A stretch of DNA of 64,000 nucleotides. Origin: Microcaldota archaeon. GTDB taxonomy: Archaea > Micrarchaeota > Micrarchaeia > Micrarchaeales > Micrarchaeaceae. The stretch covers positions 1 through 64,000 of the forward strand of contig JAKATX010000002.1 in the NCBI GenBank assembly GCA_021818545.1, read 5' to 3'. The notes under the pieces were generated by a model. That model worked only from the letters and a program-made list of their open reading frames with translations, was not told where the DNA came from and did no database searches. Positions 57,357 through 64,000 of the stretch are shown here, in pieces. The position numbers and the translations under genes are program-made. Within the stretch, counting starts at the first letter, position 1. Each line of letters begins with the position of its first letter.

Positions 57357-58589
57357 ATGCAAGTTTTGTATCCCAAGCGATTCCATGTTTTCATGCTGTT
57401 CACTCTGATCTCAATGTCATTGCTGGGATCCTGCGTGTCATACGCATCGCCCGCCAACGCCACCCAATACACCGTAAATTCGATAAACATAGGCCTGGGA
57501 GCATATTGGTTGGCATTTTCACCTTCAGGCACGCTTGCTTACGTAACGAATCAAGGCAGTTCAAGCGTCAGCATAATAGACGTTGTTAACGGTACGCTAA
57601 TACACAGCGTAAAAGTCGGATTGTCACCTTATGGTGTGGCTTTCAGCCCTTCCGGTTCCGTGGCTTACGTCACTAATGGCGGGGGCACGGCTGTCAGCGT
57701 GATAAACACCACTACGAGCAATGTCGTTAATACCATAACGGTAGGCTCAAACCCTTCCGGCATCGCATTCTCTCCGTCAGGGAAGTTCGCCTATGTAACG
57801 AACTTCGACAGCCAGAGCGTCAGCGTGATAAATGTAACGTCCAGCAAGGTGGTAGGGACCATAGGCGTAGGCCTTAGCCCGTTTTGGATTGCGATAAACC
57901 CTTCAGGCACGCTGGCTTACGTAGTCAATTCCAACAGCAACAACGTGAGCGTGATAAGCCTGGCAGCGAACAAGGTTGTAGGGTCAATAAACGTGGGGTC
58001 CTACCCAAATTCAGTCGCTTTCTCGCCATCAGGCGCAATAGCGTACGTAACGAACAGCCGTGACAACGATGTGAGCGTCATAAACGTAAGTGAAGGCAAA
58101 GTCACTGCCACAATACAGGTAGGCGGTGCGCCCGACGCCGCCGCATTTGCCCCGTCAGGCGATTTGGCTTACGTGACTAACTGGGATGACAATGACGTGA
58201 GCGTGATAAATGTAAGTGAAGGGAAGGTGGTATCAACAATAGGCGTCGGCACCAGCCCATCGTGGATTGCGATAAACCCTTCAGGCACGCTTGCTTACAC
58301 CTCAAATTATGGCGATGGCACTGTCAGCTCAATAGTACTTGCACAGCCAAGTGTCAATGTCTCATCCACCAGCACGGTAACAACTGCGCCTACGACTACA
58401 GTGGCGCAGGCGCCTGCGGCTAATACAACCACCTCTATCGCTCCGCAGAATTCAAACTCCTCAACGCAGCCCATGCACCAAGCAGCCCAGCAAGGCGGAA
58501 GTCCGAGTTCATACCTCCTAATACTGGGTGCCGTAGTGGTTGTTATAATAGTCGCGGCCGGCTATCTCATAGTTTCCAAGAAAAAGTGA
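57357..58589 (+). CDS. Secreted/membrane-anchored YVTN-type beta-propeller protein
   Basis: Signal-like N-terminus; tandem FSPSG..AYVTN...VSVINV repeats; Thr/Ser/Ala-rich linker; C-terminal TM + KKK. Confidence 0.88.
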   Translation: MQVLYPKRFHVFMLFTLISMSLLGSCVSYASPANATQYTVNSINIGLGAYWLAFSPSGTLAYVTNQGSSSVSIIDVVNGTLIHSVKVGLSPYGVAFSPSGSVAYVTNGGGTAVSVINTTTSNVVNTITVGSNPSGIAFSPSGKFAYVTNFDSQSVSVINVTSSKVVGTIGVGLSPFWIAINPSGTLAYVVNSNSNNVSVISLAANKVVGSINVGSYPNSVAFSPSGAIAYVTNSRDNDVSVINVSEGKVTATIQVGGAPDAAAFAPSGDLAYVTNWDDNDVSVINVSEGKVVSTIGVGTSPSWIAINPSGTLAYTSNYGDGTVSSIVLAQPSVNVSSTSTVTTAPTTTVAQAPAANTTTSIAPQNSNSSTQPMHQAAQQGGSPSSYLLILGAVVVVIIVAAGYLIVSKKK

Positions 58590-58720
58590 GGGATACCGCA
58601 CATCGCGTTGGGATGCGCCATAATCGTACCATGGCGCCTTGCGGCAATTGATTTACCTGCGCCCACACCGCGTCTCAATTACGTATTTAAATAATTTCGT
58701 GCATATGTTACTGTTAATCA

Positions 58721-61518
58721 TGTCAAACGCAAATCCTGATATAAAGGTAGGCAGCCTTTCTAGCTTCAAACTTTCAGACGGCAAGCAGGTCAACTACTAC
58801 TCCTTGCCATACCTGGAATCTAATGGCATAGGCAAGGTATCAAAACTCCCGTTCTCAATAAGGGTGGTCCTCGAGTCGTTACTCCGGAATTTGGACGACC
58901 ACGAGGTCACACACGATGACGTTGTAGAGCTGGCCAACTGGGACGCAAAGGCGCCGAAGGACATTGACATACCGTTCAAGGTTTCGCGCATACTGATGCA
59001 GGACTTCACCGGAGTGCCTGCGGTGGTGGACATCGCCGCGATGCGGGATTACGTAGTGGGGATTGGCAAGCCCGCAGGCCTTATACACCCTATAGTTCCT
59101 ATTGATTTGATAATAGACCATTCAGTGCAGGTCGACGCGTTCAGCGTGGCCAACGCGATAGAGATAAACCAAGAAAAGGAGATGGAAAGGAACGCGGAAC
59201 GCTACCAACTGCTGAAGTGGGGCAGCCAGGCGTACGAAGGCTTCAGGGTGTTCCCGCCATCGGCGGGCATATGCCACCAGGTAAACCTGGAGTACCTTGC
59301 GACATGCGTTTCTACTAAGCAGACGAAGGATGGCGCAGTCGCCATGCCAGACACGCTGGTAGGGACCGACTCCCATACCACCATGATAAACGGCCTGGGC
59401 GTTGTGGGTTTCGGGGTGGGCGGCATAGAAGCCGAAGCTGCCCTTCTTGGGCAACCTGTGTCCTTCGTGATGCCGAAGGTGCTTGGCGTCCACCTAAAAG
59501 GAAAGCTGAACGACGGAATAACCGCGACTGATTTTGCGCTTACGCTTACAAGAATGCTCAGGGAGAAGGGCGTTGTCAGCATGTTCGTCGAGTTCTTCGG
59601 GGACGGGCTGAAAAGCCTATCGCTACCCGACAGGGCCACGCTGTCAAACATGTGCCCCGAATACGGCGCGACAATAGCGTTCTTCCCTGTCGATGAAGAG
59701 ACGCTCAGGTACATGAAGAGCACGGGCAGAAGCGATGCACAGATAGAGCTGGTCCGGAAGTACTACGAGGCCCAGCAGATGTTCAACGTAGATTACTCCA
59801 AGGTGGAATACAGCGACGTATTGGACGTCGACCTAAGCAAGATAGTGCCTAGCGTATCGGGACCGAGCCAGCCGAAGCAGCAGATACCGCTGGGCAGCAT
59901 AGCCAAGGAATTCTATGACATATTCATGCTTGAGACAGGGAAGGAGGCCCATGAACACGAGGTGGCCAAGGAAGACAGCACGCGCTGGAACGAGGAAAGC
60001 CCGCTGACCGGCAATGGCACTAATGGGGCGGACCATCCTCTGCGCAAGATCAAAAGCGTAAATATAAAGTACGATGACGGCTACGAGACCACGCTATCTG
60101 ACGGCGACGTGGTGATATCCTCCATAACAAGTTGCACCAACACGAGCAACCCGTACGTAATGATTGCAGCAGGCCTGCTGGCCAAGAAGGCGCTGGAGAG
60201 GGGCCTGAAGGTCGATACAAGGAAGGTAAAGACGAGCCTGGGGCCGGGATCAAGGGTGGTCACGCGCTATCTGGAGAAGGCGGACCTGATAAAGCCGCTT
60301 GAAAAGCTCGGCTTCGACCTGGTAGGATACGGATGCATAACGTGCATAGGCAACAGCGGCAAACTAATAGACAAGCAGAGCGATGCGATAAATTCAAACG
60401 GCCTCGCCGTGGCCGCCGTATTGTCCGGCAACAGGAACTACGAGGCCAGGATACACAGGGACGTCAAGGCGAATTACCTTATGTCCCCGCCCCTACTGGT
60501 GGCTTTCGCCATAGCGGGCACGGTGCTGAAGGATCTTACGAATGAGCCTCTGTCCAAGAACGACAAGGGAGAGGACGTCTACCTTAAGGACATATGGCCC
60601 ACCAAGGATGAGATAAACGAGACGATAAAAAATGTGCTCAGCACGGACATGTTCGACAAGGAGTACGGCAGCAACATATTCAAGGTCAACCCCTACTGGA
60701 ACGACCTCAAGAGCCCGACCGGGGAGATGTATGGCTGGGAGGATAGGAGCACATACATAAGGCGCCCGCCTTTCTTCGATGGCTTCAGCGTGAATGGCGA
60801 GAGGGCAATAGAGCAGATAAAGGGCGCAGCCGTATTGGCCGTTTTCGGGAATTCATTGTCAACCGACCACATATCTCCGGCAGGCGCAATAGGGACGGAC
60901 AGCCCTGCAGGCAAATACTTAATGGAACACGGGGTCAACTCGTCTAATTTCAATACGTACGGATCAAGGAGGGGCAACCACGAGGTCATGATGCGCGGCA
61001 CTTTTGCGAACAACAGGATAAAGAACCTGATGCTTCCAGGGATCGTCGGGGGCTTCACCATCCACATCCCGACAAATCAGAAAGTGCCCATATACGACGC
61101 CGCAATGCTTTACAATGCCTCGGGTACACCATTGGTGGTGATAGCAGGGGAAGAGTACGGGTCCGGGAGCTCAAGGGACTGGGCTGCAAAAGGCCCTATG
61201 CTATTGGGCGTAAAGGCAGTCATGGCAAAAAGCTTTGAGAGGATACACAGGAGCAACCTGATAGGGATGGGCGTCATGCCATTGCAGTTCACAAGCGGCC
61301 ATGATGCGGAATCGCTGCAGATAGACTTCGCCAAGCCCATAGACATAGGCATATCCGCTGGCATGAAGCCAAGGGACAAGATATCGATTCACTATTTCAG
61401 GCGCGACGGCTCGGAGGGCAGCGCAGAACTCCTCAGCCGCATAGACTCCCAGGTGGAGTTAGAGTATTATAAAGCTGGTGGTATACTAAATTATGTGATA
61501 AAGAAGCTGGCCAAATAG
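58721..61518 (+). CDS. acnA: Aconitate hydratase (AcnA type)
   Basis: GTDSHTTMINGLGVVGFGVGGIEAEA; SSITSCTNTSNPYVM; GYGCITCIGNSG; GEEYGSGSSRDWAAKGP. Confidence 0.95.
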
Positions 61519-61541
61519 ACAGTACGGCCACTTTTACATCC

Positions 61542-62915
61542 TTGAAATACAAAGCGGGTTCAATTTCTATGGCTAAAGAGTATGATGTAATAATAGTCGG
61601 CGGCGGCATAATAGGGTCCGCGCTCCTGTACACTATAAGCAGGTACGTGAGGCCCAAGAGCATACTGCTCATGGAGAAGTACGGAGACGTTGCGATGCTC
61701 AACTCCAACAGCATAAGCAATTCTCAGACGCTGCACTGGGGGGACGTCGAGACAAACTACTCGATAGACAAGGCCAAGAAGACGAAGGCGGCATCAGAGC
61801 GCGTGCTCAGGTTCACGTCCAAGCTGCCCAGCGCAGAGCGCGCAGCCGATATACAGGAGTGCCAGAAGATGGTGCTTGGGGTCGGCGACAAGGAAATCGA
61901 TATAATAGACAAGATATTCTCGCCGCAGTTTAGGGGGCTCTTCCCTGGCGCGAAGAAGATAGGCCGCGAAGAGCTGGCCAAGATAGAGCCAAATGTCGTA
62001 AATGGCAGGGATCCAAAGGAGAAGCTGTCGGCCATACTATCCGATACAGGCCATATGGTTAACTTCAATGCCTTGGCCCATTCCCTTGTAAACCAGGCCA
62101 TTGCAACGAAGGGCGTCAAGGTCGATGTGCTGTTCAACACGAACGCGGACATGATAGAGGAGCGCGAGAGCGACAACAGCGTGTTCGCCAATGGAGAAGA
62201 GTACAAGGCCAGGTTCGTGGACGTAGCGGCCGGCACGTACAGCCTCTTCTTCGCGAAGAGGATGGGGTACGCGCAAGACCTGTCATCGTTGTCCGTCGGC
62301 GGAAACTTCTACTACTCAAACAAGGTTCTCAACGGGAAGGTCTACAGGGTCCAGATCGGCGGCATACCGTTCGCTGCGGTGCACGGCGACCCAGATATAA
62401 CTGACCCGAATATCACCAGGTTCGGCCCGACCGTATCAATTGCGCTCAGGCTGGAAAGGTATGAACCTGGCACAAGAATGGACTACCTCAAGACGGTAAA
62501 GTTCGACGCCGCCACAATGTCAACCATAAGCAAGATATTCCTGGGCGACAAGGACGTGAGGCACATACTTAAGAACAACATGCTTTACATGCTGCCCGGG
62601 ATAGGCAAGAGCCTTTTCCTGAAGAACGAGGTGCAGACAATAGTCCCATCGCTAAAGGGAGGGGACCTGCACTTCGCCAAGGGCATAGGCGGCATAAGGC
62701 CGCAGATAATAGATGAGAAGAAGAAGGCCTTGATGCTTGGCGAGTCGAAGATACCCGGCAGGCACAACATAATATTCAACATAACCCCGTCGCCCGGCGC
62801 AACTTCGTGCCTATCAATAGCGTTGGAGGATGCGATACACATAGCGAAAGTCCTCGACATCGGATTCGAAAGCGAGGCGTATGAGAAGGAGCTAGGGCCG
62901 ATAAAGTACAAGTAG
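61542..62915 (+). CDS. mqo: Malate:quinone oxidoreductase-like FAD protein
   Basis: YDVIIVGGGIIGSALLYTISRY; SNSQTLHWGDVETNY; GNFYYSNKVLNGKVYRVQIGGIPFAAVHGDPD. Confidence 0.87.
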   Translation: MKYKAGSISMAKEYDVIIVGGGIIGSALLYTISRYVRPKSILLMEKYGDVAMLNSNSISNSQTLHWGDVETNYSIDKAKKTKAASERVLRFTSKLPSAERAADIQECQKMVLGVGDKEIDIIDKIFSPQFRGLFPGAKKIGREELAKIEPNVVNGRDPKEKLSAILSDTGHMVNFNALAHSLVNQAIATKGVKVDVLFNTNADMIEERESDNSVFANGEEYKARFVDVAAGTYSLFFAKRMGYAQDLSSLSVGGNFYYSNKVLNGKVYRVQIGGIPFAAVHGDPDITDPNITRFGPTVSIALRLERYEPGTRMDYLKTVKFDAATMSTISKIFLGDKDVRHILKNNMLYMLPGIGKSLFLKNEVQTIVPSLKGGDLHFAKGIGGIRPQIIDEKKKALMLGESKIPGRHNIIFNITPSPGATSCLSIALEDAIHIAKVLDIGFESEAYEKELGPIKYK

Positions 62916-64000
62916 CTACTTCCTTTCGCCTACTGGCACGTACTGCAGATCAAGCGGTCCGGAGTAGTATTCTAGCGGCCTGAATATCCTATTGTCCTTC
63001 CAGTATTCTATCATGTGCGCGCACCAGCCGACTATCCTGCTCGCCGCGAATATCGGCGTGAACATCTCTATCGACATGCCCATCGAAACGTATATCGGCC
63101 CGGCGAAGAAGTCTATGTTGGGCCATATCCCATGCGTCTTGCCCAGCCTGTCTATCATCATCTTTTCGGCCCTTAGCGCTATCGCGGTAAGGGTCTTTAC
63201 CTCCTGCGACTCGTTCTCCTGCAGCGACATAAGATCGTTCTTGATTATCATGGCACGGGGGTCATACGTCTTATAGACGCGGTGCCCGAAGCCCATTATC
63301 TTATTCTTGCCCTTTAGCGCCTCGTCTATGTAAGTTTCCGTGTTATCCGGGTCGCCTATCGTCTTCATCATCTTTAGCGCTGCCTCGTCCGCGCCTCCGT
63401 GCAGCGGCCCCTTAAGCGCGGCTATCCCTGATGTCACAGCCGAGTACAAGTCAGCCAGGGTGGAACCGGCCACGAGCGTGGAGAAAGTGGATGCGTTGGA
63501 GCTGTGCTCCGCATGCAGTATCAGCATAAGGTCCAGGAGCTTCGCGTCCTTCTGCGACGGCTTTGTGCCGTTCATCATGTAAAGCAGGTTCTCTGCATGG
63601 CTTAGCGAGCTGTCAGGCTGCACATAGCCGCCTCCTCTCCTGTATCTTCCTATCGTGGCAACGATGCTGGCCATCTTGGATATGAGATTCACGCCCCTGT
63701 CCAGGTTGGCGGATTCCGTCCTGTCATCCATCTTGTTGTCGTATGCCGACAGCGCGGAAACTGCACTCCTGAGCGTGTCCATCGGATCCTGCTTCTTTGC
63801 GAATTCCTCTATGACATCTATTACCATATCGGGCAACGGCCTTGCATCGATCAACTTCTTCTTGAACGAATCCAGCTCCTCATTTGTCGGCAGGTGCCCG
63901 TAAAGTATTAGGTAACACACCTCCTCATAGCTTGAATTCTTGGCGAGTAGGTCTATAGAATAACCGCGGTAGTAAAGCCTTCCAGCCGTCCCGTCAACTT
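62916..64000 (-). CDS. gltA: Citrate synthase (5' end beyond window)
   Basis: Minus frame continues VDGTAGRLYYRGYSIDLLAKNSSYEEVCYLILYGHLPT to the edge; KGPLHGGADEAALKM, GFGHRVYKTYDPRA. Confidence 0.93.
   Translation of the reverse strand, partial: VDGTAGRLYYRGYSIDLLAKNSSYEEVCYLILYGHLPTNEELDSFKKKLIDARPLPDMVIDVIEEFAKKQDPMDTLRSAVSALSAYDNKMDDRTESANLDRGVNLISKMASIVATIGRYRRGGGYVQPDSSLSHAENLLYMMNGTKPSQKDAKLLDLMLILHAEHSSNASTFSTLVAGSTLADLYSAVTSGIAALKGPLHGGADEAALKMMKTIGDPDNTETYIDEALKGKNKIMGFGHRVYKTYDPRAMIIKNDLMSLQENESQEVKTLTAIALRAEKMMIDRLGKTHGIWPNIDFFAGPIYVSMGMSIEMFTPIFAASRIVGWCAHMIEYWKDNRIFRPLEYYSGPLDLQYVPVGERK

Noticed and set aside
1-64000. CRISPR arrays, rRNA genes, intact IS elements or prophage
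   Set aside because: No regularly spaced identical repeats, rRNA-like tracts, complete transposases or phage structural genes were seen.

Overview
This 64-kb window is archaeal. The evidence is archaeosortase, archease, Dph6, a tailed histone-fold protein, RFC large subunit, EndoQ, DUF2070 and TATA-type promoters. The gene mix (class II LysRS; citrate synthase/aconitase/Mqo; cytochrome b; ScpAB) suggests an ARMAN/Micrarchaeota-like lineage, but that placement is inference. The flanks (about 1-23 kb and 44-64 kb) are mainly housekeeping genes. The roughly 23-44 kb segment is an AT-rich surface-glycan island: glycosyltransferases, a flippase, SDR sugar enzymes, FkbM, and a GmhA/GmhB/HddA-type heptose pathway next to transketolase/transaldolase. 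Main items for follow-up: (i) two paralogous PD-(D/E)XK-like proteins with a conserved E-P-H motif and duplicated promoters, flanking a small unknown gene, in a repair/replication neighbourhood (53.1-55.3 kb); (ii) an fkbM gene bracketed by a 67-nt direct repeat whose internal inverted repeat is conserved, with all mismatches in its loop; (iii) a NUDIX-family 4 UDG fusion that has lost three of the four expected Fe-S cysteines; (iv) two conserved enzymes (Dph6, PduO-type adenosyltransferase) that appear to need an ATA start codon; (v) a histone-fold protein with a basic C-terminal tail; (vi) a decayed rmlC-rmlD remnant inside the glycan island; (vii) a strong hairpin with a competing alternative pairing upstream of cytochrome b. 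All calls come from reading motifs by eye; no database search was run.
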